Shown: positions 1 through 8,040, counted from the stretch's first letter. The stretch is DNA of 27,719 bases from Eggerthellaceae bacterium UBA3686 (GCA_002371495.1 DFIX01000060.1:1-27719); one strand, 5' to 3'. Program-made: numbers and translations. The notes: generated from the sequence alone by a model not told the origin.

Positions 1-405
1 GAGTCATGCACCGTGCGCGGCGAGCGGGCCGACCCCGAAATTGTCATCGCGTTGGGCATGTGGGGCCAGATGCAGGTCGAGTTCGTCCAGAAGACGAACG
101 ACGAAGCCATGTTGTTCGACGAGAACGGTTACGGCTTCAACCACGTAAACGTCATCGTCGACAACTACGATGAGGCCATCGCGTTCTTGAAGGAGCACGG
201 CTACGAAGTTGGCCAGGAAATGACCAGCAGCGGCAAACCCATTGCCTATGTCGACACCATGTGCGGCGAGAACATAGGCCATCACTTGGAGATTCACGAG
301 TACAACCCCGTGATCGACATGACCAAGAAGGCGCGCGAGATCTGGGATGGCAAGAGCCCCTGGATGGATTTGCAAACCGTCATCGCCGCGATGAAGGAGG
401 GGTAG
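1..405 (+). CDS. VOC-family (glyoxalase/epimerase-like) protein, N-terminus cut by window edge
   Basis: The frame is open from base 1, so the start lies outside the window and the visible 134 residues are the C-terminal part. The segment VRGERADPEIVIALGMWGQ followed by QVEFVQ matches the middle strand of VOC proteins of the 'GPFF...YRG...IELI' type found again at 14811 and 18011. A second half follows with GFNHVNVIVDNYDEAIAFL, which carries the usual metal-ligand His, and the closing strand IGHHLEIHE supplies a candidate Glu. VOC enzymes use paired beta-alpha-beta modules to bind a divalent metal and do epimerisation, isomerisation, C-C cleavage or dioxygenation. The reaction here is unknown. 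It precedes the MDR dehydrogenase by 140 bases, separated by two perfect inverted repeats, so co-transcription is uncertain. It is one of five VOC genes in the window. Confidence 0.8.
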   Translation, partial: ESCTVRGERADPEIVIALGMWGQMQVEFVQKTNDEAMLFDENGYGFNHVNVIVDNYDEAIAFLKEHGYEVGQEMTSSGKPIAYVDTMCGENIGHHLEIHEYNPVIDMTKKAREIWDGKSPWMDLQTVIAAMKEG

Positions 406-417
406 GGAAATGTTTGT

Positions 418-454
418 GGGCCCGGCTGGCCGATGTGGTCGACCAGCCGGGCCC
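418..454 (+). terminator. Hairpin after the VOC gene, probable terminator
   Basis: GGGCCCGGCTGG (418-429) pairs perfectly with CCAGCCGGGCCC (443-454) around a 13-base loop, 12 bases after the stop codon. No T-run follows, so termination would be weak or factor-assisted. Confidence 0.55.
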
Positions 455-474
455 GACAATGACATATGTTCCAG

Positions 475-498
475 CTGACCAGCAATGTTGCTGGTCAG
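475..498 (+). promoter_or_regulatory. Perfect palindrome upstream of the MDR dehydrogenase, candidate operator
   Basis: CTGACCAGCAA (475-485) and TTGCTGGTCAG (488-498) are exact inverted repeats separated by only two bases. The site lies 48 bases before the dehydrogenase start and has no T-run. The tiny loop makes a protein-binding operator at least as likely as an RNA hairpin. The regulator is unknown. Confidence 0.4.
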
Positions 499-545
499 TG
501 CCTTGGTTAGAGCTATGAGGGCAGTCTTCGATACGAGGGGGAATC

Positions 546-1577
546 ATGGAAGGCACTATGAAGCAGCTGGTTTTCAAGACGAAGGGCGAAGTCGAACTGA
601 ACGATGTGCCCGTTCCCGATTTCGGGCCCGACGGCTTGCTGATAAAGGTGGCTTATGCGGGCATTTGCGGGTCCGACGTGCACGGCTACACGAAAGGCGG
701 CCTTTACGGCGGCATCGCGGACGGCTCGAAATTCGGACACGAGTTCGTGGGTTACGTTGCCGAAGTCGGCGAGAACGTCGTCGGCTTCAAGGAGGGCGAC
801 CGCGTGTGGGTCGACCCGAATTTCGTGTCGCCCATGGGCTCGCGCTTCTCGTGCATGGCCGGCGGTTTCGCAGAATACGCCGGCACGGTGAAGGCGGTTG
901 CCGGCGAGACCGTGCACCTCATTCCCGACGACCTGCCGCTGCGCACGGCAGCGCTCATCGAGCCGTGCGGCGTGGGTACGCACTGCAAAAACCGCGCCGG
1001 CGTGCAGGTCGGTGACAACGTGCTCATGTGGGGCGCGGGCCCCATTGGCCTCATGGGCTGGGCAGCCATGACGCACCAGGGCGTGAAGAATATCGTCGTA
1101 GGCGAGCAGATGCCCGAGCGCATTGAGTTCGCGAAGGCCTGGGGCGTCGACGTGTTCGACAACACCGAGGCCAGCCTCATCGACTACGCCGGCGAGAAGT
1201 TCGGCATCGTCAACATCAACTCCTACGAGCGCGCCAACGTGGACAAGTACCTCGACTACGTGGGTCTGGGCATCCTCATCAAGGAATACATGGACCAGGG
1301 CCGTCCCGGCTCGGTCTTCGCGACGGTCGGGCTCGACGGCCGTCCGCTCGAGATCACCCCGAGCGAGTTCATGAGCAAGGAATACACCGTCATGGGGTCG
1401 CGCTCGTATACGCCCGCCGACGCGCGCGAGGTCATCGACGTGCTGCGCGACAAGGCGATTGACATGTCCCAGCTGATCACCGCCGAGTTCACGCTCGATC
1501 AAGCCGATGCCGCCTTTGCAACAGCTTGTGATAAGAATTCTGGCTTGAAGACCATCTTCCGGATGGAAGGCGAATAG
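546..1577 (+). CDS. Medium-chain (zinc-type) alcohol/polyol dehydrogenase
   Basis: This 343-residue protein has the full MDR layout. The GroES-like N-terminal domain holds the catalytic-zinc ligands: C41 in GICGSD, H65-E66 in GHEFVGYV, and E139 region in IEPCGVG. The Rossmann domain has GAGPIG near residues 164-169. The lobe that usually carries four structural-zinc cysteines (about residues 90-110) has only one Cys, so the structural zinc is probably absent. It would oxidise an alcohol or reduce a ketone with NAD(P). Its place beside VOC genes and Mo oxidoreductases suggests a ring or side-chain carbonyl intermediate as substrate (inference). The start at 546 follows GAGGGGG with four-base spacing. 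An in-frame ATG at 558 is a possible alternative. Threonine or sorbitol dehydrogenase-like activity cannot be excluded. Confidence 0.88.
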   Translation: MEGTMKQLVFKTKGEVELNDVPVPDFGPDGLLIKVAYAGICGSDVHGYTKGGLYGGIADGSKFGHEFVGYVAEVGENVVGFKEGDRVWVDPNFVSPMGSRFSCMAGGFAEYAGTVKAVAGETVHLIPDDLPLRTAALIEPCGVGTHCKNRAGVQVGDNVLMWGAGPIGLMGWAAMTHQGVKNIVVGEQMPERIEFAKAWGVDVFDNTEASLIDYAGEKFGIVNINSYERANVDKYLDYVGLGILIKEYMDQGRPGSVFATVGLDGRPLEITPSEFMSKEYTVMGSRSYTPADAREVIDVLRDKAIDMSQLITAEFTLDQADAAFATACDKNSGLKTIFRMEGE

Positions 1578-1652
1578 CGGAACGCACAGGCCACGATCCT
1601 GGGTTTATGCGAGCGCTTCCATTGTTGGTTGTAAACTGCGTCGAGCACTGAA

Positions 1653-1682
1653 GGGCGCGGGCACGAACAGGTGCCCGCGCCC
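1653..1682 (+). terminator. Hairpin terminator after the MDR dehydrogenase
   Basis: GGGCGCGGGCAC (1653-1664) and GTGCCCGCGCCC (1671-1682) form a perfect 12-bp stem with a six-base loop, 75 bases after the stop. There is no long T-run. Confidence 0.65.
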
Positions 1683-1754
1683 TGCTGTCGCGGCTAGTCT
1701 TTCGGTTGGTTAGCTGATTATGCAATCATAGGGTAACGAAGGTATCGCGCTTCG

Positions 1755-1762
1755 GAACGTTC
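1755..1762. promoter_or_regulatory. GAACGTTC palindrome in the histidine kinase promoter region
   Basis: The octamer palindrome GAACGTTC lies 78 bases before the kinase start. The same octamer recurs at 3721-3728 upstream of the module A Mo-enzyme operon. It is a candidate binding site for the response regulator encoded next door, which would mean autoregulation (inference). A weaker palindrome, TGATT-ATGC-AATCA, lies at 1715-1728. Confidence 0.4.
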
Positions 1763-1839
1763 GGGTCTGTTACGCTGCGCGGTGCTAACGGCGTCGTACA
1801 CTTTACGAAGCATCCAGCGCTCGGAGAAAGGCACATCAC

Positions 1840-2985
1840 ATGATTGGTTCTGAATCGTCGTGGCGAAGTCGGGTGACGGCCGTCGGGGATTTTTTCAACA
1901 GCGTAAAGTGGCTTGAGGAGCCGCGCACGTTATACCAATCGATAGCCGACGAGATCCTCAACATTGTCGGTTGCGATACAGTCAGCTTGCGCATGCTTTC
2001 GGTGGCGGGTGACGAGATGATCGGTTATGCCTCATCGGGTTCCGCGAAGTCCCTTGTGAAGGAAAGCTACGCTTCTCTGCCGCTCACTGTCGGTCGTATG
2101 CCCTTGCTCGCCCAAACACACGAGCCTCTCGTCTACGATTTGAAAAATCCCGATGAAAACGACGTCAAATCGGTTCGGGGGATTGAGCTCGGTTACCGGT
2201 ACGCCGTTACGGTGCCTTTGCTCTTCGAGGATGAGCTCATCGGCGTCGTCGATTATATCTATCGTGAGGGCCAGTTCTCGGCAGACGATTTGCCATGGCT
2301 CGTTGAACTGTGCCGCATCATCGGCTCGGTTATGGGCATGGTGGGCATCGCCGACCGCATGACCGAATTGCGCATCACGGACGAGGCGAAACGAATCGGC
2401 GTCGAGCTCCACGACAGTTTGGCGCAGCCCGTGAGCGTCGTGGCGCTCGAAGCAGATAAAGCGCTCATGTCCCTCGACGAGGGCGATTTCGACTCGTTGC
2501 GCCATGGCTTGACGCGGTTGAGGGAGGCAAGCCTGCAAGCATGCGATCTGATCAGGCAAGAGGTGCTCACATTGGGGGAATCGGTTGAGGAGTTCGAGGA
2601 CCTTTCCGATGTACTGGGGCGTTTCGTGATGCGATTCGCCTCGCAATGGGGCCTCAAGATATCGTTTGAGCGCCCTGACGACCCCGTGATGGTAACCAAA
2701 AAGGTTGGGGACCAGGTCTTGCGAATTCTCAATGAGGCGCTCGGCAATGTGGTGCGCCATGCGCGCGCGAAAAGCGTCGTGGTCTCGCTCTCCCAAGCTA
2801 ACGGCATGTTGAGCTTGCGCGTGGAGGATGACGGATGCGGCTTCGACGTACGGACGGTCCCCGCAGAAAAGATGGGTTTGCGCATCATGAAAGAACGGGC
2901 GGGGAAAGTCGGCGGCAAGCTCGTCATTGCGTCGATTCCCAACGAGGGGACGTCGCTGGTGGCGGATATTCCACTTTCCGCGTAA
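1840..2985 (+). CDS. Soluble GAF-domain sensor histidine kinase (HisKA_3/NarX-like)
   Basis: This 381-residue kinase shows no transmembrane segment or signal peptide, so it should sense a cytoplasmic signal. Residues about 25-165 form a GAF-type domain. The dimerisation and phosphoacceptor segment contains GVELHDSLAQP with the phospho-His at H191, typical of the HisKA_3 class that pairs with NarL/LuxR-type regulators. The ATPase domain follows, with an N-box around EALGNVVRHA and a G1 box DDGCGFD at 330-336, then MGLRIMKERA. The response regulator starts 25 bases after its stop, so the two form a standard two-component operon. The start is supported by GGAGAAAGG upstream. The ligand is unknown. 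The position just upstream of the Mo-enzyme operon suggests it reports the aromatic substrate or redox state (inference). Confidence 0.93.
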   Translation: MIGSESSWRSRVTAVGDFFNSVKWLEEPRTLYQSIADEILNIVGCDTVSLRMLSVAGDEMIGYASSGSAKSLVKESYASLPLTVGRMPLLAQTHEPLVYDLKNPDENDVKSVRGIELGYRYAVTVPLLFEDELIGVVDYIYREGQFSADDLPWLVELCRIIGSVMGMVGIADRMTELRITDEAKRIGVELHDSLAQPVSVVALEADKALMSLDEGDFDSLRHGLTRLREASLQACDLIRQEVLTLGESVEEFEDLSDVLGRFVMRFASQWGLKISFERPDDPVMVTKKVGDQVLRILNEALGNVVRHARAKSVVVSLSQANGMLSLRVEDDGCGFDVRTVPAEKMGLRIMKERAGKVGGKLVIASIPNEGTSLVADIPLSA

Positions 2986-3010
2986 CTCGGTTCGTGGCGA
3001 GAGGGGAGTC

Positions 3011-3679
3011 ATGGGCGGGAAAACGACATTGTTGCTGGCTGACGATCATGCCTTGTATCGTGAGGGCGTTCGAGAGCTCATCGGCAAATGGGATGATTTC
3101 GAGGTAATCGGTGAGGCGGAGAACGGTCTTGAGGCTGTCGAGTTTTGCCGCGAAAACAATCCGGATATTGCGCTCCTCGACGTAAAGATGCCTCTCATGG
3201 ACGGCGTGACGGCATGCGGTGCAATCCACCGTGAAAATCCAGATATTGCAGTGGTCATGCTCTCGCTTTATTGCGATAGCGATCGCGTTCTCAATGCTAT
3301 TTCCAATGGAGCCCAGGGATATCTACTCAAAAGCATCTATGCGCACGAATTGCGGGACAAATTGCATTCCGTACTCAAAGGAGGAGCCGTGCTGTCCGAC
3401 GAGGCTGCCGATGTGTGCTTCGAGGTTATCAGGGCGCAGCGTTTCACTCCCCCGATGCGAGATGCCGGTATGCAGGTCATGCTCGACATGCTTACTGACC
3501 ACGAGAAAGAACTCTTGCGTCTAGTTGCGCTCGGCGCTTCGAACAAGGAGATTGGCGAGCGGCTGTACATCGGCGAGAGCACTGTCAAGAAACAGCTTAA
3601 CGCCGTGACGACGAAGCTCGGGCTGAAGAATCGCGTGCAGGCGGCAACGTTTGCCCTGCGTTCGGGAATTGCCGAATAG
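3011..3679 (+). CDS. NarL/FixJ-type response regulator with LuxR HTH
   Basis: This is a 222-residue protein. The receiver domain has the acidic pair D11-D12, the phosphoacceptor D57 in LLDVKMP, a Ser in MLSLYC and K109-like Lys in YLLKS. A LuxR-type helix-turn-helix occupies about residues 160-218, with LTDHEKELLRLVALGASNKE and the recognition-helix region GESTVKKQLN. The start at 3011 is chosen because GAGAGGGGAG lies just upstream. A longer in-frame extension to 2927 would overlap the kinase and lacks a site. It should be phosphorylated by the preceding kinase and bind DNA as a dimer. GAACGTTC repeats on both sides of this operon are the best visible candidate targets. Confidence 0.95.
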   Translation: MGGKTTLLLADDHALYREGVRELIGKWDDFEVIGEAENGLEAVEFCRENNPDIALLDVKMPLMDGVTACGAIHRENPDIAVVMLSLYCDSDRVLNAISNGAQGYLLKSIYAHELRDKLHSVLKGGAVLSDEAADVCFEVIRAQRFTPPMRDAGMQVMLDMLTDHEKELLRLVALGASNKEIGERLYIGESTVKKQLNAVTTKLGLKNRVQAATFALRSGIAE

Positions 3680-3698
3680 CAGTAAGCAGTCCCGTATA

Positions 3699-3728
3699 CG
3701 AACGTTACTGTTTGTTCCCCGAACGTTC
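3699..3728. promoter_or_regulatory. Tandem CGAACGTT boxes upstream of the module A Mo-enzyme operon
   Basis: CGAACGTT occurs at 3699-3706 and again at 3720-3727, exactly 21 bases apart, which is two helical turns. The second copy is part of the full palindrome GAACGTTC, also present at 1755-1762. The spacing suits cooperative binding of two NarL-type dimers on one face of the helix (inference). The 190 bases from 3680 to 3871 hold no gene. Confidence 0.45.
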
Positions 3729-3871
3729 CCCCCCATTTGGCACAAACGGGTTTGCCAGGTATACCCCTTCGTAGGTTTCGGCGAAAAACCAGGCCTTATA
3801 GCATGATGCTATGCCAAGCGAGGGACTTGGCAATTCCGGCCCCGTCAGGGGAAATTCGAGAGGAGAGCATC

Positions 3872-4090
3872 ATGGCACTTTCGTTCGATTCCAAACTTAA
3901 AGACCTCGTCAAGGATCCCGAGGCCAAGGCCATCATCCAGAGCTACTGGCCCGACGTCGACCTCGACGCTCCGACGATCAAGATCGCGTATGGCATGACG
4001 CTGCGCAAGTGCTGCTCGTTCCCGCAGATCGAGATTGGCGATGAAGCCATTGCCAAGCTGGAAGAAGAAATCAACGCGCTCGGGCACTAA
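3872..4090 (+). CDS. Small 72-aa protein with Cys-Cys pair, unknown function
   Basis: A compact acidic/helical protein begins MALSFDSKLKDLVKDPEAKA and contains an IAYGMTLRKCCSFP segment. The pattern 'DLvkDPEAKAII..y.P......KIAyGMTLrk...fP' resembles a short helical domain I recall as a C-terminal appendage of some glycosidases and other enzymes. That recollection is not firm. The adjacent cysteines C47-C48 are the only cysteines and could be a disulfide or metal site. The start at 3872 follows GAGAGGAGAG. It is the first gene after the tandem GAACGTT boxes and sits 62 bases before the Mo large subunit, separated only by a hairpin, so it is probably in the same transcript. A role as chaperone or accessory subunit of the Mo enzyme is a guess. 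Confidence 0.75.
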   Translation: MALSFDSKLKDLVKDPEAKAIIQSYWPDVDLDAPTIKIAYGMTLRKCCSFPQIEIGDEAIAKLEEEINALGH

Positions 4091-4109
4091 GCCAAAAGCA
4101 TTGAAGAAG

Positions 4110-4131
4110 GGGCGCCGATTACTCGGCGCCC
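4110..4131 (+). terminator. Intra-operon hairpin between the small protein and the Mo large subunit
   Basis: GGGCGCCG (4110-4117) and CGGCGCCC (4124-4131) form a perfect 8-bp stem with a six-base loop and no T-run. It may cap or stabilise the short upstream message, or attenuate the operon. Confidence 0.45.
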
Positions 4132-4152
4132 TGATTACGAGAGGGGACATTA

Positions 4153-6768
4153 ATGAGCGATAAGACAATCGTCCGCGGCATTTCATGCGGCGGCACCGGC
4201 GGATCGCTTGCCCACGTCGACTCTGAAAACGGCAAGATCGTCCGCATCCGCCCACTTCGCTGGAATGAGAAGTACACCGACGAAGAGCTGAAAACCCGCC
4301 TGTGGGAATTCGAGTCCCATGGGCTCACGCTTCGTCCGACGATGAAGACGACCCCGCCTTACTATGCATTCGGCTACAAGAAGCGCGTCTACTCCAAGAA
4401 CCGCGTCAGGTATCCGCTGAAGCGCGTCGACTGGGAGCCGGGCGGCGATCCCGACAAGATTAATCCGCAGAACCGCGGCAAATCAAAGTTCGAGCGCATC
4501 AGCTGGGACGAAGCGGCCAAGATCATCGCCGGAGAGATGCGTCGCGTTTCCGAGAAGTACGGCCCGACGTCGATCTTCTGCATCGGCGAGGATGGCCACA
4601 AGGAGTCCAAGGACATCCATTCCGGCGGCGGTTGGCATTCCAATCTGATGGACATGACCGTCGGCAACTTCACGCGCGAGGTGCGCACGCCCGACTCGGT
4701 CGAGGGCTGGTACTGGGGTTCCAAGCACATCTGGGGTCCGGGCCTGTACATGGGCCTCGGCATGATGGCGCCGTCTCAGAACATCATCAAGGACGTATCG
4801 GACAACACCGACATGATCGTGCTGCAGTCCGGCGACTGGGAGACCACGCAAAACTATGCAAGCCAGTACTGGTCGACTATCCTGCGCTTCTGGCTCAAGC
4901 AGGGCAAGGACTTCATCGTCATCGACCCGTTCTGCAATTACACGAGCGTGTGCCACGACGAGATGAAGTGGATCCCCATTCTGCCGAACACCGATGCGGC
5001 GCTCGACTTCGCCATCATGTACGTGTGGCTGCAGGAGGGCACCTACGACAAGGAGTACGTGGAGACCCATGTCGTCGGTTACGACAAGGTGTTCGATTAC
5101 ATCCTCGGCAAAGGCCACGACGGCATCGCTAAGACCCCGGCCTGGGCTTCCGAGAAGACGGGCATTCCCGAGTGGACCATCAAGGCGCTTGCGCGCAAGT
5201 GGGCCAAGAAGGCGACGTCGATCGGTCACTACTGCGGTTGCCACATCCGCGGGCCCTACAGCCACGAGCCTGCTCGCACCGAGGTTTACAAGCTGTGCAT
5301 GCAAGGTCTGGGCAAGCCGGGCATCCATCAAATCCACCTGCAGAGCTGGCAGACGGCATGGCCCAAGTTCCTAGGTAGCGCCGTCGACCCGCAACCGGCG
5401 ATCTTGGGGCAGCGCGCCCAGCAGTTCGTGCCAAAGGAGCAGGAGATTCCGCGTACGATGGCGCATCACGCCATCCTGAACGGCAAGGCCGAGTGGTGGG
5501 GCACCCCGCAGATCATCTACGCGCTTGCCGACGAGCAGTTCGAGAAGCACGAGTACCCGTCTCCCGAAGAGGGCTACGATGCGCAGGTGCACATGGTCTG
5601 GTCCGAGAAGCCGTGCAATCAGGGCTGCTGGAACGGCGGCTTCCTGTTCCAGGACGCCATGCGCGATCCGTCGCTCGAGTGCGTGATAACCAATCACCAG
5701 TGGATCGAGAACGACTCGCTGTTCGCCGACTTGATCCTGCCCGTTTCGACATGCCTTGAGGAAATGGATGACGTGGGCTGCTCGCAGGGCGACTCCGTCA
5801 CGAGCTGCGCGATTCAGGAGGCTGCATCCGACACGGTCGGCGAGTCGATGAGCGACTATGAGATAGCCCAGCGCGTCGGTGCTGAATTCGGCGAGGATAC
5901 GGTTACCATGCTCACCGGCGGAATGACGGTCGAGGAATGGCTGCCGTACGTGTTCAAGCAGTCCGCCGTCTCCAAGGAAATCTCGTTCGAGGAATTCAAG
6001 GAGAAGGGTTACTACATCCCCGAGTTCCGCGAGGACTGGGACCAGCTGCCCAGCGGGCAAGCCGATTTCTACAACGATCCCGAGAACAACCCGCTCGACA
6101 CGCCTACCGGCAAGATGGAGTGGTGGTCCGAGCCGCTCGCCGAGAACTTCCCGGACGACAAGGAGCGCCCGCCCATGGCCGAGTGGATCGAGGGCGGCTC
6201 CGCCGAGGACGGCTGGACCCACGACGAGTCTCCGTGGGGCGAGCGCGCCAAGAAGTACCCGCTCGTCATGAACACGTGCCCGGGCCGCTGGCGCGTGCAC
6301 GTGCAGGGCGACGACATCACCTGGCTGCGCGAGATCGAGACCTGCAAGGTCCGCGGCGCCGACGGTTACCTGTACGAGCCGATGTGGCTGGCGCCCGAGG
6401 ACGCCGAGGCCCGCGGCATCAAGGACGGCGACATCGTCAAGGTCGTCAACGACCGCGGCACGATTCTGGGCGGCGCCCGCATCTCCGAGCGCGTCATTCC
6501 CGGTTCGGCGTACATGAACAAGGGCTCGCGCGCCGATCCGATCGGCCCGCACCTCGACCGCGGCGGGTGCACGAACTTGCTGTCGCCCGAAGGCCCCATA
6601 TCGAAGCACTGCTGGGGCTTCGTCGTTACCGGTTACCTGGTCGACGTGCAGAAGGTCGAGGACAGCGAGTGGGATGCCTGGAAGAAGGAGTACCCGGAGG
6701 CGTTCGAGCGCGCGTACGACCCGGCGGTCGGCCGCACCTACGATTCCTGGGTTGTCGAGGGGGAATAG
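4153..6768 (+). CDS. Transhydroxylase-like molybdopterin oxidoreductase, large subunit A
   Basis: This 871-residue protein has the length and order of pyrogallol-phloroglucinol transhydroxylase large subunit (about 875 residues, DMSO reductase superfamily, bis-MGD). Family-like segments include KRVDWEPGG, ERISWDEAAKIIAGE, TPDSVEGWYWG (179-189), FIVIDPFCN, TYDKEYVETH, LARKWAKK and a C-terminal cofactor-binding domain with DAEARGIKDGDIVKV and DRGGC. D181-S182 match the Asp-Ser pair at the Mo site of the known transhydroxylase, and H149 is a candidate for its active-site His. There is no Tat signal and no N-terminal [4Fe-4S] cysteine motif, which fits the transhydroxylase branch and a cytoplasmic location. 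The small subunit starts three bases after the stop. The likely chemistry is hydroxyl transfer or reductive dehydroxylation of a polyhydroxylated ring. The substrate is unknown. GAGAGGGG supports the start. Confidence 0.93.
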   Translation: MSDKTIVRGISCGGTGGSLAHVDSENGKIVRIRPLRWNEKYTDEELKTRLWEFESHGLTLRPTMKTTPPYYAFGYKKRVYSKNRVRYPLKRVDWEPGGDPDKINPQNRGKSKFERISWDEAAKIIAGEMRRVSEKYGPTSIFCIGEDGHKESKDIHSGGGWHSNLMDMTVGNFTREVRTPDSVEGWYWGSKHIWGPGLYMGLGMMAPSQNIIKDVSDNTDMIVLQSGDWETTQNYASQYWSTILRFWLKQGKDFIVIDPFCNYTSVCHDEMKWIPILPNTDAALDFAIMYVWLQEGTYDKEYVETHVVGYDKVFDYILGKGHDGIAKTPAWASEKTGIPEWTIKALARKWAKKATSIGHYCGCHIRGPYSHEPARTEVYKLCMQGLGKPGIHQIHLQSWQTAWPKFLGSAVDPQPAILGQRAQQFVPKEQEIPRTMAHHAILNGKAEWWGTPQIIYALADEQFEKHEYPSPEEGYDAQVHMVWSEKPCNQGCWNGGFLFQDAMRDPSLECVITNHQWIENDSLFADLILPVSTCLEEMDDVGCSQGDSVTSCAIQEAASDTVGESMSDYEIAQRVGAEFGEDTVTMLTGGMTVEEWLPYVFKQSAVSKEISFEEFKEKGYYIPEFREDWDQLPSGQADFYNDPENNPLDTPTGKMEWWSEPLAENFPDDKERPPMAEWIEGGSAEDGWTHDESPWGERAKKYPLVMNTCPGRWRVHVQGDDITWLREIETCKVRGADGYLYEPMWLAPEDAEARGIKDGDIVKVVNDRGTILGGARISERVIPGSAYMNKGSRADPIGPHLDRGGCTNLLSPEGPISKHCWGFVVTGYLVDVQKVEDSEWDAWKKEYPEAFERAYDPAVGRTYDSWVVEGE

Positions 6769-6771
6769 ACG

Positions 6772-7575
6772 ATGAAAACGTTTTGCATCGATTTGAACGT
6801 GTGCACCGGCTGCCATGGCTGCCAGCTGGGTTGCAAAGACGAGCACTGCGGTAACTGCTGGCTGCCCTATGCGGCCGAGCAGCCCGACACCGGCCAGTTC
6901 TGGATGAACGTGAGGCAGTTCGAGCGCGGAAAGCGCCCGCACGTGAAGGTGACCTACATCCCCACGCCGTGCCAGCGCTGCGAGGACGCGCCGTGCATGA
7001 AGGCCGCCAAGGACGGCGCGATGTATCGCCGCGACGACGGCATGCCCATCATCGACCCGGAGAAGTCGAAGGGCCAGAGGCAGATCGTCGATGCTTGCCC
7101 GTATGGCGCCATCTTCTGGAACGAGGAACTCGAGATTCCGCAGAAGTGCACCGGCTGCGCCCACCTGCTCGACGGGGCCGATCCGATGATCAGCGTGCCG
7201 CGCTGCTTCGACAACTGCCCGACGGGCGCTATCCAGTGGGGCGAAGAAGACGAGCTCGACCTCGAGGGCGCAGAGCTGTTGCATCCCGAGTATGGTACCA
7301 AGTCGCATGTGTGGTACAAGGGCCTGCCTAAGAAGTTCGTAGCTGGCATCGTGTACGACCCTGTCGAGAAGGAAATTGTCGAGGGTGCCAAGTGCACGCT
7401 CGTAGGTCCGAGCGGGTCGTTCACGGCAATGACTGATGACATGGGCGATTTCTGGCTGCGCGACCTTCCCGAAGATGATTGGACGCTCACCATCGAGGGC
7501 CTTGGCCGCACGAAGGTTATCGAGGTTTCCACGAAGACCGAAGACGTCGGCCTTGGCGATATAGCGCTCGACTAA
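6772..7575 (+). CDS. Transhydroxylase-like iron-sulfur small subunit A (3x[4Fe-4S])
   Basis: This 267-residue ferredoxin-like subunit partners the large subunit just upstream. Cluster ligands are C11, C14, C17 and C21, then C67, C70 and C75, then C109 (ACPYGAIFW), C126, C129, C145 and C149. That makes 12 cysteines, enough for three [4Fe-4S] clusters as in the Pelobacter transhydroxylase small subunit. From about residue 180 onward there is a separate beta-sandwich of the Cna_B or carboxypeptidase-regulatory type (KFVAGIVYDP ... GDFWLRDLPE ... VGLGDIAL), also typical of that subunit. No signal peptide is seen. It is translationally close to the large subunit and ends before a strong terminator at 7584. 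Confidence 0.93.
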   Translation: MKTFCIDLNVCTGCHGCQLGCKDEHCGNCWLPYAAEQPDTGQFWMNVRQFERGKRPHVKVTYIPTPCQRCEDAPCMKAAKDGAMYRRDDGMPIIDPEKSKGQRQIVDACPYGAIFWNEELEIPQKCTGCAHLLDGADPMISVPRCFDNCPTGAIQWGEEDELDLEGAELLHPEYGTKSHVWYKGLPKKFVAGIVYDPVEKEIVEGAKCTLVGPSGSFTAMTDDMGDFWLRDLPEDDWTLTIEGLGRTKVIEVSTKTEDVGLGDIALD

Positions 7576-7583
7576 CGTTATCG

Positions 7584-7620
7584 TCCGCCCTCGGGTCCCT
7601 TGGTTCCGAGGGCGGATTTT
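7584..7620 (+). terminator. Rho-independent terminator after small subunit A
   Basis: TCCGCCCTCGG (7584-7594) and CCGAGGGCGGA (7606-7616) form an 11-bp perfect stem followed by TTTT (7617-7620). It probably ends most transcription of the Mo-enzyme pair, so downstream genes depend on read-through or their own promoter. Confidence 0.8.
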
Positions 7621-7647
7621 CCTAATCAGGTAGAAGGGGAAAGAAAC

Positions 7648-8007
7648 ATGGTGAATGCGGGCCATAGAGTACTCGTGCGCATGACCGCAACGTTGGACGA
7701 CGGAACCAATCTCGATATCGGATTTGGCGATGGAGGAGTGGCCGAAGTCACGTTGGGGGCCGGCGAGCTTTCATCGTACGTCGAGTCGCTTGTCGCACGT
7801 ATGGATGTCGGCGAAACGCGTTCGTGGAACACGCCTGCGGTTCGCGTACTCGGTCCCAAGATGATAGGCCGTGATGTTCGGTATGAGGTGGCGCTACTTG
7901 CCGATTACGGGCGCGCGGTCTCGGCCGTTGCCGCCGAGCATATTCACCACGAGCATGGTTGCTCGTGCGGTTGCGACAGGCTGCGCAGATCTCTGGCACG
8001 GGCATAA
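7648..8007 (+). CDS. Short FKBP-like protein with Cys/His metal-binding tail (A)
   Basis: This is a 119-residue protein. The N-terminal part (GHRVLVRMTATLDDGT, then a central SYVESLVARMDVGETRSW) follows the FKBP/SlyD pattern of 'yrl.dG...d...g....i.Gle..l.gM..Ge' but is shortened and degenerate, lacking the 'P.A.AYG' and flap region. The tail is H98, H100, H101, H103, then C105, C107 and C109 in GCSCGC. The same tail type ends the longer FKBP at 19185. SlyD proteins use such tails to bind nickel or zinc and act as metallochaperones, so a folding or metal-insertion role for the neighbouring enzymes is plausible (inference). The start at 7648 follows GAAGGGGAAAG. The SDR begins 33 bases later. 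Prolyl isomerase activity is doubtful. Confidence 0.72.
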   Translation: MVNAGHRVLVRMTATLDDGTNLDIGFGDGGVAEVTLGAGELSSYVESLVARMDVGETRSWNTPAVRVLGPKMIGRDVRYEVALLADYGRAVSAVAAEHIHHEHGCSCGCDRLRRSLARA

Positions 8008-8040
8008 CGGTTCGCTTCCCATGTAGGAAAGGATTGTTCC

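Noticed and set aside
5371..7665. Very long minus-strand open frame opposite the Mo subunits A
   Set aside because: It lies antisense to two clearly recognisable genes. Its protein is Ala/Val/Arg/Asp-rich with no family resemblance, a usual by-product of GC-biased codons.
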